From the NCBI GenBank assembly GCA_965267425.1, contig OZ253959.1, positions 744,001 to 808,000 on the forward strand: 64,000 nucleotides of DNA, written 5' to 3'. Shown here piece by piece: positions 25,864 through 35,097 of this stretch. How positions within the stretch are numbered: position 1 is the stretch's first letter; each line of letters opens with the position of its first letter. A program made the translations under genes and the position numbers. This DNA comes from G965267425 sp965267425. Lineage in GTDB: Bacteria; Bacteroidota; Bacteroidia; Flavobacteriales_E; Vicingaceae. A model generated the notes under the pieces. That model was given only the letters and a program-made list of their open reading frames with translations, ran no database searches and had not been told where the DNA came from.

Positions 25864-27927
25864 ATGAAGAAATTATTTACATTTATTATTGCTGCTTGTG
25901 TAGCAAGTGTTGGGTATGCACAATATTGGTACGTGCCTTACATTGATGCCGGTGAGAATCCCGGTGGATTGAATACTACTGATGAGTTTCCATTAGGTGG
26001 TGGTCTTAGTTCAGTTTGGTCTTCTATTTTAGGACCTTCTACTTCTGCTACTTACTCTGGACCTCAATCTATACCTTTTAGCTTTAGCTTTAATGGTAAC
26101 TCAGTTACACAATATAAAGTGTCTAACACTGGTATTGTAACGTTTGATGTTGGTTCTGTTGTGCTTCCAGTTTTTGGAATGCAGACATTGCCATCTACCA
26201 GCATTCCTGATAATTCTGTAGTAATTACAGGTATTGAAGGAACAGATGCTGCTAGTGCAGATAACGTTGTTGCTCAGACATTTGGTAATGCACCAAATCG
26301 TCAGCATTGGGTAATGTTTGCTTCTTACACTATTAGTGGTGTAGCAAACTCATGGACTTATTGGTCAGTTGTTTTCGAAGAAACAACAAACAAAATTTAC
26401 ATTGTTGACCAACGTCATAACTCAACAAATGCTTTTGTAACTGCTGGAATTCAAATTAATTCCTCTACAGCTTACACAATTGGAACTGGTGCTTTAGCTC
26501 CTAATGCTGGAACTGATGCAACTCCAAGTGACAACACGTACTATGAGTTCATCCAAGGTACACAACCTGGAAATGACTTAACTGTTACTGACGTTTCTGT
26601 AAATACTATTCAAGTATTGTCTGAAGCGCCATATAACATTACAGGTACTATTTTCAACAGAGGAGCTAATGCAGTTTCTTCTTTTGACTTACATTACACA
26701 ATTGATAACGGTACTGCTGTTACTGAGAATGTGACTATGAGTATTCCAACTTTCGGAACATACAACTTCACACACGCTACCCAGTGGACTCCTGCTGCTA
26801 TCGGAAATTATACAATTGAGGTTTCTACTTCTAATCCTAACGGTTCTGCGGATGACGATCCAACAAATGATGCAATGTCAAAAGACGTTGTTGTTGCTGA
26901 GACTGTTCCAGACAGAATTGTATTGATTGAAGAAAAAACAGGAACATGGTGCGGATGGTGCCCAAGAGGACACGTTGGAATGGCACACATGTGGGATAAC
27001 TACCAAGGTTCTGTTGCTCCAGTAGCTGTTCATAACGCTGACCCAATGGTTGACGCTACTTATGATGCTTCTATCGGTTCTGTTGCTCCAGGTGGATATC
27101 CAGGTGGTGTTGTTGATAGAATCATGCCTTTGGATCCTAATGCAGATGACTTAGAAGCTGCTCATACGGAAAGAATGGCAATTGCTCCTATGGTTGACGT
27201 AAAAGTTCCTGAAGTATCTATTGATGGAAACTCTATGTCAGTTACTGTTAAAGCTGAATTTATCGGTGAGTTTACAGGAGATTACAGAATCAACGCTATC
27301 GTAACTGAAAATCATGTTACTGGTACGGATGCTGGTTATGCTCAAGTGAACTACTATTCAAACAATATTCCTCTTTCAGGTGCTGGACACAACTGGTTTA
27401 CTGCTCCAGACCCTGTTCCTGCTTCTGATATGGAGTACGATCACGTAGGACGTGAACTTCTTGGAGATTTCTTAGGATCTGCTGGAACTATTCCTGCAAC
27501 AACTACTGCTGGAATGGAATATTCTAAGACGTACAACTACAACATTCCTACTGAAGAGAATCCTGATAACTATGTGGTTATTGCTGTAGTAACAGATAAC
27601 AGTACAAACGAAGTATTGAACGCTAACTATTGGTCTCCTTGGTTGGGAGTTGATAACAGTGGTCAAACTAAGTTTAACGCTGAGATTTTCCCTAACCCAT
27701 TTACTGATGTAACATATTTGAACCTTGGTTTGAAAGAAGCTACTGAAGTACAAATCAAAATGATTGATGTACTTGGTAAAGTTGTTTACAGCTCTACTCC
27801 TTCTGTTTACCAAGCTGGAAATAATGTTATCGAATTAAATGGTAACGATTTGAAATCTGGTGTTTACTACGTAACTGTAAACGCTGAGGGTACTACCTTA
27901 ACTAAAAAAGTATTGTTAGATAAATAA
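25864..27927 (+). CDS. T9SS-secreted Omp28-like protein with thioredoxin-type CGWC motif
   Basis: A 687-residue protein. Signal peptide (MKKLFTFIIAACVASVGYAQ); an N-terminal beta-sandwich-like region (about 21-230); a CARDB-like segment (about 232-345, with LTVTDVSVNTIQVLSE); an Omp28/thioredoxin-like domain that starts VLIEEKTGTWCGWCPRGHV with Cys363-Gly-Trp-Cys366 and contains PVAVHNADPM; and a T9SS type A sorting domain (about 610-687, NAEIFPNPFTDVTYLNLG to TLTKKVLLDK). Codon choice is visibly different from its neighbours, strongly favouring T-ending codons such as GCT and ACT, as in abundant proteins. It is monocistronic, with a strong terminator directly downstream. The CxxC pair suggests a surface redox or disulfide role, but Omp28 proteins have no proven activity. 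Confidence 0.88.
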   Translation: MKKLFTFIIAACVASVGYAQYWYVPYIDAGENPGGLNTTDEFPLGGGLSSVWSSILGPSTSATYSGPQSIPFSFSFNGNSVTQYKVSNTGIVTFDVGSVVLPVFGMQTLPSTSIPDNSVVITGIEGTDAASADNVVAQTFGNAPNRQHWVMFASYTISGVANSWTYWSVVFEETTNKIYIVDQRHNSTNAFVTAGIQINSSTAYTIGTGALAPNAGTDATPSDNTYYEFIQGTQPGNDLTVTDVSVNTIQVLSEAPYNITGTIFNRGANAVSSFDLHYTIDNGTAVTENVTMSIPTFGTYNFTHATQWTPAAIGNYTIEVSTSNPNGSADDDPTNDAMSKDVVVAETVPDRIVLIEEKTGTWCGWCPRGHVGMAHMWDNYQGSVAPVAVHNADPMVDATYDASIGSVAPGGYPGGVVDRIMPLDPNADDLEAAHTERMAIAPMVDVKVPEVSIDGNSMSVTVKAEFIGEFTGDYRINAIVTENHVTGTDAGYAQVNYYSNNIPLSGAGHNWFTAPDPVPASDMEYDHVGRELLGDFLGSAGTIPATTTAGMEYSKTYNYNIPTEENPDNYVVIAVVTDNSTNEVLNANYWSPWLGVDNSGQTKFNAEIFPNPFTDVTYLNLGLKEATEVQIKMIDVLGKVVYSSTPSVYQAGNNVIELNGNDLKSGVYYVTVNAEGTTLTKKVLLDK

Positions 27928-27949
27928 TATCTAATAGACTTACATTAGA

Positions 27950-27979
27950 AAAGAGGCGATTTTTCGCCTCTTTTTTTTT
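27950..27979 (+). terminator. Rho-independent terminator of Omp28-like gene
   Basis: Stem AGAGGCGA / TCGCCTCT (arms about 27952-27959 and 27964-27971) with a four-base T loop, followed by a run of nine T. It is among the strongest terminators in the window. Confidence 0.9.
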
Positions 27980-28015
27980 GCTTCAAACTCCACATGAATC
28001 CTACAATCAAGTTCA

Positions 28016-28038
28016 TTGAGTTGATAACTTTGTTGAAA
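28016..28038. repeat. DnaA-box-like composite motif, copy 1
   Basis: Contains TTGAGTTGATAACTT (28016-28030) overlapping AACTTTGTTGAAA (28026-28038). Both words recur at 49525-49550 in a different arrangement. On the other strand it contains TTATCAACT, one or two bases away from DnaA-box variants. Function is unproven. Confidence 0.4.
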
Positions 28039-28105
28039 ATCATTCTGAAACCACATTCATACTGGTCTGTATAACACTTTACTTTGTGCAATACGTGACC
28101 CTTGT

Positions 28106-28645
28106 ATGTTTAAGATATTCAAGAAAAAGAAGCTAAATGAGCAGCTGGTTTCCAGACTGTTTGTTAATAGATTGCTTGAAATGGTGGATGAAGGATTTGG
28201 TGATGTGGTTGAAGCCATTAACGAGGCTCCGGAGTTTGTCAAGTCTCCAGAAATCACCAAAACGGAATCTCAAAAATTCTTATTCATTGCACTAGCAGGA
28301 AACTTGCTATTGATTCCCAGACATCTTCCTGCTCACGTTGACAACCGAATAACAAACGCAATCATCAATGAATTGTGCATTGTCTTTCAACGGGATAAAG
28401 ACAAGATTCAACAACTCATCAATAATTACCAATCGTTCTTGTCAAAAGTAAATCACCCTTCAGACAACATTCTGTATGGAATGTCTAAATCAATTTTTTA
28501 CAAATACGAATTGGCTGCGTTTCAAGAAGAATATTTTCGCAATATGAATGCACCCAATCCACTGCTGCTAAAACGATTAGATGAAGTGGTAGAACATTTC
28601 GTATTCGATTGGAAAGATCTTTCCGATCAGTATCAAATTAGTTAA
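28106..28645 (+). CDS. Conserved hypothetical protein
   Basis: A 179-residue, mostly helical, soluble protein that begins MFKIFKKKKLNEQLVSRLFVN and has no signal peptide. A hydrophobic stretch LFIALAGNLLLIPRHLP around residues 59-75 is probably a buried helix rather than a membrane anchor. No motif or family is recognised. Its 3' end overlaps the 3' end of lhgO on the other strand by eight bases, and no terminator separates them. The Lys-rich start and the weak -7 element (TTACTTTG) upstream support it as a real gene. Confidence 0.65.
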   Translation: MFKIFKKKKLNEQLVSRLFVNRLLEMVDEGFGDVVEAINEAPEFVKSPEITKTESQKFLFIALAGNLLLIPRHLPAHVDNRITNAIINELCIVFQRDKDKIQQLINNYQSFLSKVNHPSDNILYGMSKSIFYKYELAAFQEEYFRNMNAPNPLLLKRLDEVVEHFVFDWKDLSDQYQIS

Positions 28646-29849
28646 TACTAAAGTGTTTCTTAGCCATTTCGACAATTTCGTCACCAATGGCCAAACAAGC
28701 AGTTGCTGCAGGGGAAGGAGCATTTAAAACGTGCAGACTTGCCGCTTTGTATTCAATTTTGAAATCATCAATCATTTCTCCGTCATTTCCCAAAGCCATA
28801 GCACGAACTCCTGCTCTTCCCGGTTTAATGTCTTCCATTTCCAAAGAAGGAATTAAGCCTCTTAATCGCTCCAAAAACAGCTTTTTTGAGAAAGCTCGTT
28901 TGTATTCGTCCAGGCCAAATTGCCAATGCTTCATAAATAACTTCCAGGTACCCCCAAATGTCAAGGCATCAACTGTGTCTTTTAAATTGAAATCTGTTTT
29001 TCCATACCCTTCTCTCTTAAACGTAAACACAGCATTTGGGCCACATTCAATTTCTCCATCTACCATTCGGGTAAAATGTACACCTAGAAATGGAAATTTA
29101 GGGTTAGGGACAGGGTAGATCAAATGTTTTACTTTATGCTTTCCTGAATCGGTTAGTAAGTAATAATCACCTCGAAACCCAACTATGCGCATGTCCAAAT
29201 CTACATTGTCCTTCTTTGCCAATCGATCGGACTGAAGCCCCCCGCAAAAAATCATATTTTTTGCCTCATATGTATTTTTTGAGGTGTAAATGGTGGTTTG
29301 TTCTTCACCTCGTTCAAATCGTAAAACTTCTTCACCCAATACAACCTTGCTATCTGATTGTTTTTCTGTTACGATATTGGCCATGGTTTCTGTGGTGCCT
29401 CTGAAATCGATTATTCCAGTACAAGGCACTCGTATACCCGCAATGCCAACACAATGAGGTTCAATTTCTTTTACCTGTTCTCCGGTTATTTTTTCAATGC
29501 CCTCAGTTTGATTAGCTAGCCCGTTTTCAAAAATCTTATCCAAATAAGGTAATTCCGATGACTGAGTAGCAACTACTACTTTACCACATACATCATGCTG
29601 AACGCCATGGGTTTTCGCAAATTCAACCAATTGCCTTCTTCCACTAACACACGTTTTGGCTTTAATGGAACCGGGTTTGTAATAAAGCCCCGAATGAATA
29701 ACCCCAGAGTTGTTACCGGTCTGATGATCAGCCAATCGATTTTCCTTTTCAATGAGGAGAATTTTCAAATTTGGGAAAGCGGTTTGAAGTTTGTACGCAG
29801 CAGCTGTACCTACAATTCCACCACCTACAATGGCAATGTCAAAAACCAT
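28638..29849 (-). CDS. lhgO: L-2-hydroxyglutarate oxidase
   Basis: A 403-residue FAD-dependent oxidoreductase that oxidises L-2-hydroxyglutarate to 2-oxoglutarate. The dinucleotide-binding start is IAIVGGGIVGTAAAYKL (residues 5-21, GxGxxG), followed by the DAO-superfamily substrate region NNSGVIHSGLYYKPGSIKAK (about 47-66) and a C-terminal GRAGVRAMA. Length matches LhgO (about 400-422). It removes the by-product of promiscuous malate dehydrogenase activity; an mdh gene is present elsewhere in the window, but there is no direct linkage. A 23-base gap separates it from the MFS gene upstream, suggesting one operon. Confidence 0.9.
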   Translation of the reverse strand: MVFDIAIVGGGIVGTAAAYKLQTAFPNLKILLIEKENRLADHQTGNNSGVIHSGLYYKPGSIKAKTCVSGRRQLVEFAKTHGVQHDVCGKVVVATQSSELPYLDKIFENGLANQTEGIEKITGEQVKEIEPHCVGIAGIRVPCTGIIDFRGTTETMANIVTEKQSDSKVVLGEEVLRFERGEEQTTIYTSKNTYEAKNMIFCGGLQSDRLAKKDNVDLDMRIVGFRGDYYLLTDSGKHKVKHLIYPVPNPKFPFLGVHFTRMVDGEIECGPNAVFTFKREGYGKTDFNLKDTVDALTFGGTWKLFMKHWQFGLDEYKRAFSKKLFLERLRGLIPSLEMEDIKPGRAGVRAMALGNDGEMIDDFKIEYKAASLHVLNAPSPAATACLAIGDEIVEMAKKHFSIN

Positions 29850-29872
29850 GAATTTCTAATTTGGCACCAAAA

Positions 29873-31204
29873 TTAACCAATTGCCTCCGATTGAGACTTA
29901 TAAGTTTCTTTTTTTGGAACAAGAAATAATAGAACAATCCCCACAACAAAGAAACTGGCTAGTGCAAAGATGCAATTTCGTGCAGACCCGGTAAGCTGTA
30001 GAATAAATCCATAACTGAATATTCCTAGAACGATGCCCATTTTTTCACATACATCATAAAAACTGAAATAGGAAGAATGATCTTGAGTAGTGGGAAGAAA
30101 TTTAGAATAAGTAGAGCGCGAAAGCGATTGTACACCGCCCATTATAAATCCCACCAAGGCTGCCAGTCCATAAAACTCAATTGGTTGTGTGATGATATAC
30201 CCTATGTAACACGTAACAATCCAAATGGCTACAATTGCAGTAAGCGCTTTAACATTTCCAATTCTGGCAGACATGAACGCCCAGAAATAAGATCCGCCAA
30301 TAGCTATCAGTTGTATAAGTAATATACTGATGATTAAACCTTCTTCAGGCATATCTTTAATTTCATCCTTTCCGTACGAAGCCGCCAAATACATGATGGT
30401 TTGAACTCCCATGTTGAACACAAAAAACGCCCCCAAATATCGAGGCAGCCTTCTCATTTTCGTTAGTTCAATAAACACTGTTTTTAGTTCCGTATAACCT
30501 TTTATCAGGTAATCTTTGTCAGTTACTTTTTTATCAAATGATTTATCAGGCAATCTACGGAAGGTAATTTGAGCAAATCCGGCCCACCAGATGCCCACAG
30601 ATACAAAACACAAGCGAGGAGCAAGCCCGGGTTCCGTTATCCCAAAACTCTCACCAAACATCACAAGAATCAGATTCAGAATGAGTAAAATGACACTTCC
30701 AATGTATCCAAGAGAATATCCTTTAGCGCTGACTTTATCTTGTTCTTCAGGTTCGGCAATTTCTGGTAAATACGCATTATAAAAAACCAAACTCCCTGAA
30801 AATCCCATGCTTGCCAAAGCCACCATAGACAAACCAAAATAGATGTGTTCGGGATCAAAAAAGTACAAAGCGGCACTGGCAATGGATCCTAAATAACAAA
30901 AGAACTTCATGAAGATTTTTTTGTTATCTACATAATCTGCAATCCCTGATAACAGAGGTGTTACCATGGCTATCAATAAAAACGAAAACGAAAGTGTATA
31001 CGAGTACAATGACGTATTGTCAATCAGAAAGCCAAAAAATTCCACCTTATTGGAAATGGCCTCTCCTAAATCATTATAGGTGGTAGTTATGTTTTCATAA
31101 AATATGGGAAAAATGGCTGTTGTAATGGACAACGCATATACAGAGTTGGCCCAGTCATACATTGCCCACGCATTGATGATTTTTTTATTACCCTTTTCAA
31201 TCAT
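29873..31204 (-). CDS. MFS transporter, UMF1 (Atg22-like) family
   Basis: A 443-residue protein with about twelve hydrophobic segments. The N terminus NAWAMYDWANSVYALSI (residues 10-26) is the hallmark of the UMF1/Atg22 family, as is SLSRSTYSKFLP around residue 365. Atg22 exports amino acids from yeast vacuoles; the substrate of bacterial members is unknown. Its ATG overlaps the stop of the upstream 800-residue gene (ATGA, bases 31201-31204), so translation is likely coupled. lhgO follows 23 bases downstream. Confidence 0.88.
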   Translation of the reverse strand: MIEKGNKKIINAWAMYDWANSVYALSITTAIFPIFYENITTTYNDLGEAISNKVEFFGFLIDNTSLYSYTLSFSFLLIAMVTPLLSGIADYVDNKKIFMKFFCYLGSIASAALYFFDPEHIYFGLSMVALASMGFSGSLVFYNAYLPEIAEPEEQDKVSAKGYSLGYIGSVILLILNLILVMFGESFGITEPGLAPRLCFVSVGIWWAGFAQITFRRLPDKSFDKKVTDKDYLIKGYTELKTVFIELTKMRRLPRYLGAFFVFNMGVQTIMYLAASYGKDEIKDMPEEGLIISILLIQLIAIGGSYFWAFMSARIGNVKALTAIVAIWIVTCYIGYIITQPIEFYGLAALVGFIMGGVQSLSRSTYSKFLPTTQDHSSYFSFYDVCEKMGIVLGIFSYGFILQLTGSARNCIFALASFFVVGIVLLFLVPKKETYKSQSEAIG

Positions 31205-33603
31205 GGTTGGTAACAGTTATTGCAATAGTCTTCTTTGATATCTTGATTGATGAGCAATTGGAAACTCATATTGGGCTTTCCAAAAAGCTCACAATATTCA
31301 ACAGGATTTTTATCATGTGCTTGCAGTAAAAATTGCTGCAATTGTTTGTCTTTCACCTGCTTTTTGTCATATATCGCAATTTTGAGAAATGAAAACAAAA
31401 ATTCTTCAGAAGCTTCACCCGAACGAACGTATGGCAACATCAATTTAATGGCCCAATCCAATCGCATTTGAAACATAAAATACAACGCCATTCTATACGA
31501 TTCATCTTGATTTAATCGGGTTCGGAATACGAACTTCTTAACTTCCTTTAATGACTTTTCCCGCATTCTTACATCTTCTCTCTCGTAATAGAAATCTGCA
31601 GCAATCAGATGGTAATTAAGTAAAAGACGATTTACTTTCCAGTTGTCAATTTTTGTGTTGTACAAGCGTTTGATATCCTTTAACAAGTCTTTGGGTTCGT
31701 TGATCTTCGCTTCCTCATCAATTTGCAGATAGTAATTGTCCAAAGACCAATAATATAGTTTTATCAACTGCTTATTGTAATTCAAGTGTGCATTTTTAGG
31801 TGTCACCCCTAGTAATGCTTGGATGTTCATGTTTAGCTTTTCCAAAATACTATCCAAATTATGACCACTATAGTAGCGCATGGTAAAGGCTACTTTGTTA
31901 CTGGCCATTGGAATGTTTTCTGGAAAATGTGGGATGTGGTTGTCAAACAACACATCGGATGATAGATTGCCTTTTTCAACTTCCCTGAACATTTTGGTTT
32001 GTATACCCAAAGCCCTGACATTTTCTTTATTTTCAATAGCCTTTTTAAATAACCCGGCGAGTTTGTCATTTTTTAATGAATCAACAAAAATGGATTCCAC
32101 ATCGATGGTAATTTCTGCTTTTCGTTGATCAGCCAAATATGGCTCCAGATCATACCCCAATGAATCAGAATTGACAAGATTTCTTAATTGTTCATTATTC
32201 AATCCCTTAAATTCTGCAGCAAATGGTGAATCAGCGATAGCAGATCGGAAGCCATCCCAGTTTTCAAAAGTTTCTATTTTGGTTTGGACTTTTTGCAACT
32301 GGTATTCCTGAATTGCCAACAAGATGCTCTTTGCGCGTTTTTCTTGCAGCTTCAGGTTACTTGCTGCATTGCCTTCAATAGAAGAATAAGCCTTGATATG
32401 AATGTTTTTTATGTCAAATCGATTTAACTGAATGGAATCCAGAAAAGGCTTCATGTCTTCCACATTGTAATCGTATTTATTCTTTTCAAATGGAACCACA
32501 AAGTTCAGATGCTTGTGCAACGAATCAATTTTTGCACTAACCGAAACGGTATCTACGGCAAAGTCCATGTCCAGAATCCGCAGGTTTTCACCGTCAAGGT
32601 TGTTCCTCTTGATATTTTCACAAACACATTTGGATTTCATCACCAAAAGGTTGGTTTCAATGTCATTGGTATCAATGCCCTGAGGAATTGCGCCAAGATA
32701 AACCAAGATTTCGCCTTGTTCTTTGTATGGGTTTTTTCTGAAAATTTTCCCTTTGTATACCGGTTTCAACAAATAACCATTGTGTATTCCGGAAGGGTGT
32801 AATTGATTTCCTTCTTCACATGAAAATTGAGAACGTTCAATAATTTCTACCGCAAGTCCATCTTTGTTTGAAGTCAGAAAACCTTGCACCAAATTGAGAT
32901 TGTGGAAATAAAACCAAATTCCTCCGTCTTTATAGAAAAGTGCATCTGACATTAATTGAGGTAAAAATTCGAATTTTCTTTCGAGGTCTCGACAATATGC
33001 CATATCATAAGCATTTAGTCGATGGGCTTTTTTGTGATACTTTAAATTTTCGATTTTGATATAAGGTGAAACCCCCATATCAATAGTGATGAATACCAAT
33101 TTTTCCACTGGGTGCATGGCGGTGCCAATTCCGACATGATAAAACGTTTCGTCGAGCAATAATTTCTTGTCATGTCTGCTGTAAGTCCATTGTTCAAACA
33201 GCGCATTGGCTACCTCTTCATAGGTATTTAACTGCTCTTTTTTCTTATGGCCTTTTAATCGGAGTTTAACACCTGTCTGAATGACCAGATTCACCTCTTC
33301 AATCTCACTGTAAAGTCCTCCCTCTTGTCTGGCTCTTAATTCAGGTGTAGCTAATTTGGCCTTACTTCTTGCCGATTGGGCTTCTAACAAATGGGCATTG
33401 TAATTCGCCTGATCCATGGCAGTTTGCTCAAGCAAATCGTCATGTAATAGCGCCCTTGAGCCCTTTTCCGTGCGATAATCATTCAGCTTCTTTAGAAATA
33501 AAGAAGACAGATATTTTTTATCAAAATTTTCGGCATCAATTCGTTTTTGTGCGTTCAAATGAAATGCACAAAAGCACAAAACAACGAAACAGATACGCTT
33601 CAC
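31201..33603 (-). CDS. Secreted protein combining a CAP-like domain with an OmpA-like region
   Basis: 800 residues from a GTG at 33603. The signal peptide ends about residue 19 (FHLNAQ). The N-terminal part (about 30-185) matches the CAP/SCP layout: LNDYRTEKGSRALLHDDLLE, then ANALFEQWTYSRHDKKLLLD and FYHVGIGTAMHP. A mid-protein region (about 345-490) has an OmpA-like element, IHIKAYSSIEGNAASNLKLQ followed by EKRAKSILLAIQ, which is the arrangement of a peptidoglycan-associating domain but with diverged key residues. The C-terminal third (about 590-790) is helical and may form TPR-like repeats. Function is unknown; an outer-membrane or periplasmic role is inferred. It overlaps the MFS gene by four bases. 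Confidence 0.75.
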   Translation of the reverse strand: MKRICFVVLCFCAFHLNAQKRIDAENFDKKYLSSLFLKKLNDYRTEKGSRALLHDDLLEQTAMDQANYNAHLLEAQSARSKAKLATPELRARQEGGLYSEIEEVNLVIQTGVKLRLKGHKKKEQLNTYEEVANALFEQWTYSRHDKKLLLDETFYHVGIGTAMHPVEKLVFITIDMGVSPYIKIENLKYHKKAHRLNAYDMAYCRDLERKFEFLPQLMSDALFYKDGGIWFYFHNLNLVQGFLTSNKDGLAVEIIERSQFSCEEGNQLHPSGIHNGYLLKPVYKGKIFRKNPYKEQGEILVYLGAIPQGIDTNDIETNLLVMKSKCVCENIKRNNLDGENLRILDMDFAVDTVSVSAKIDSLHKHLNFVVPFEKNKYDYNVEDMKPFLDSIQLNRFDIKNIHIKAYSSIEGNAASNLKLQEKRAKSILLAIQEYQLQKVQTKIETFENWDGFRSAIADSPFAAEFKGLNNEQLRNLVNSDSLGYDLEPYLADQRKAEITIDVESIFVDSLKNDKLAGLFKKAIENKENVRALGIQTKMFREVEKGNLSSDVLFDNHIPHFPENIPMASNKVAFTMRYYSGHNLDSILEKLNMNIQALLGVTPKNAHLNYNKQLIKLYYWSLDNYYLQIDEEAKINEPKDLLKDIKRLYNTKIDNWKVNRLLLNYHLIAADFYYEREDVRMREKSLKEVKKFVFRTRLNQDESYRMALYFMFQMRLDWAIKLMLPYVRSGEASEEFLFSFLKIAIYDKKQVKDKQLQQFLLQAHDKNPVEYCELFGKPNMSFQLLINQDIKEDYCNNCYQP

Positions 33604-33686
33604 CCTCAGGAATAGGTAATTGCTGTTAGCAGAAATCGAGAGGGCTGGTTTAATAATGATATTTATTAGAAAATTGTGAAACCGAA

Positions 33687-34862
33687 CTAGTTATACTTTA
33701 CTTCTACGACCATGTTCTTTCCTCTGTTCTCTTTGGTACCGGATGTATCTAAAGGGCTGTCTGCTCCAGCATCAGTCTTTTTGATGCGATCTTGTTTTAC
33801 ACCTTTTGTAACGAGGTATTTATTTACGGCAGACAAGCGTTTCGCAGATACACCGGAAAGTTTTGCTTCCATCTTATCAATATGACTAATGATTTCAACT
33901 GACGAAGTGGGATTTCCTTTTAAGTATTCAGCCACCTCATCCAATTTTTTACCATCTGCTGCGGAAATGACATTTTTCCCAGGATCAAAACTCACAATCA
34001 CTGTTTCCTTCGCTTTCTTTTCAACTTTTTTCTCCCCAACTACAGTTCCATCACTACCAATAAAGGTTGGCTTAGGCGCGTCTTTATCGTTACTTGCAAA
34101 AGATTCCTCCTGCTTGTTCATATCAGCGAACGCAAAGTTTCCTTTTTCACATTTGCAGTTTTGTGGTGTTCCTCCAATTTCTACAGAGATATCATCGATA
34201 TAGTAATATCCATTTCGTATTTGCGCTTGTGTAAATCCTGGAGGTCTTTTCACAGGTTTATTAGGCGTAGATAACATATCACCAAAATTTCCAATGGTGA
34301 TATATTTTTCTCCACCTTCGGCACGATAGATACGGCAAATTGGTTCCCAATCCCATTGTTTTTCAAAAACACGATTTAAACTATGTATGATTTGCGGCTG
34401 ATAATCCAAACGCTCATCGGTTTCACTTCCAATGGAATCCTTACTGATGTATAAACCAAGATTCGCACTGGCATATTTGGATAAATCTGCAAAACTTACC
34501 CAAAAACGCACACAATAATCTCCCTTGATCATGGGATACTTTAACTTGGTTGTCAGATAAGATCTGGCTTCTTTACCTTTAGGACTATATACTAATATAC
34601 CGGCATAATTTTCTCCGGAATGTGCCTTTTGCTCACCGTATTTATTGACTGGAGATCTGTATTCCGGATCTTTGGTTTTGGGTGTAAATAAATCCGGAAA
34701 TTCCTTTGTCCCAGGGACCCATGGATCCGCAAGTAATATTTCTCCTTTTCCTTTTACTTTTTTATCTACATCCTCAAACCCTGGATTCCAAACCAGATTT
34801 TGAGCCGATACACTCATTGCCAATAATTGAATGACAAATACAATAGCTAAATTCCTAAACAT
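33687..34862 (-). CDS. OmpA family protein with N-terminal carbohydrate-binding-like domain
   Basis: A 391-residue protein. Signal peptide (MFRNLAIVFVIQLLAMSVSA); an N-terminal beta-sandwich (about 22-235) beginning NLVWNPGFEDVDKK and ending YYYIDDISVEI, a jelly-roll pattern as in CBM-like domains; a Lys/Glu linker (about 270-285); and a C-terminal OmpA/MotB domain (about 290-391, KLDEVAEYLKGNPTSSVEII, SAKRLSAVNKYLVTKGV, NRGKNMVVEV). OmpA domains bind peptidoglycan non-covalently. It is probably anchored between cell wall and outer membrane or surface. It is transcribed alone on the minus strand, upstream of the CAP/OmpA gene with an 83-base gap. Confidence 0.85.
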   Translation of the reverse strand: MFRNLAIVFVIQLLAMSVSAQNLVWNPGFEDVDKKVKGKGEILLADPWVPGTKEFPDLFTPKTKDPEYRSPVNKYGEQKAHSGENYAGILVYSPKGKEARSYLTTKLKYPMIKGDYCVRFWVSFADLSKYASANLGLYISKDSIGSETDERLDYQPQIIHSLNRVFEKQWDWEPICRIYRAEGGEKYITIGNFGDMLSTPNKPVKRPPGFTQAQIRNGYYYIDDISVEIGGTPQNCKCEKGNFAFADMNKQEESFASNDKDAPKPTFIGSDGTVVGEKKVEKKAKETVIVSFDPGKNVISAADGKKLDEVAEYLKGNPTSSVEIISHIDKMEAKLSGVSAKRLSAVNKYLVTKGVKQDRIKKTDAGADSPLDTSGTKENRGKNMVVEVKYN

Positions 34863-35097
34863 ATGTATGGGTTTATTTTGACTGCCTAAATTATAAATAT
34901 GTTTAAACCTTCACAAATAACAAGATTTAAATAATTCACTTAAGTAAAGACAAGATTCATGCCATTTATGTAGCATATCTTCCATTTATCATGGAATTAA
35001 CAAATAAATTACATAAACGGCTGAAAATGAGATTGCAACGGTAGTTAATGACGTTTTTATTGTGTTTAGATTTATATAAATTCTTAAACAAACAGTC

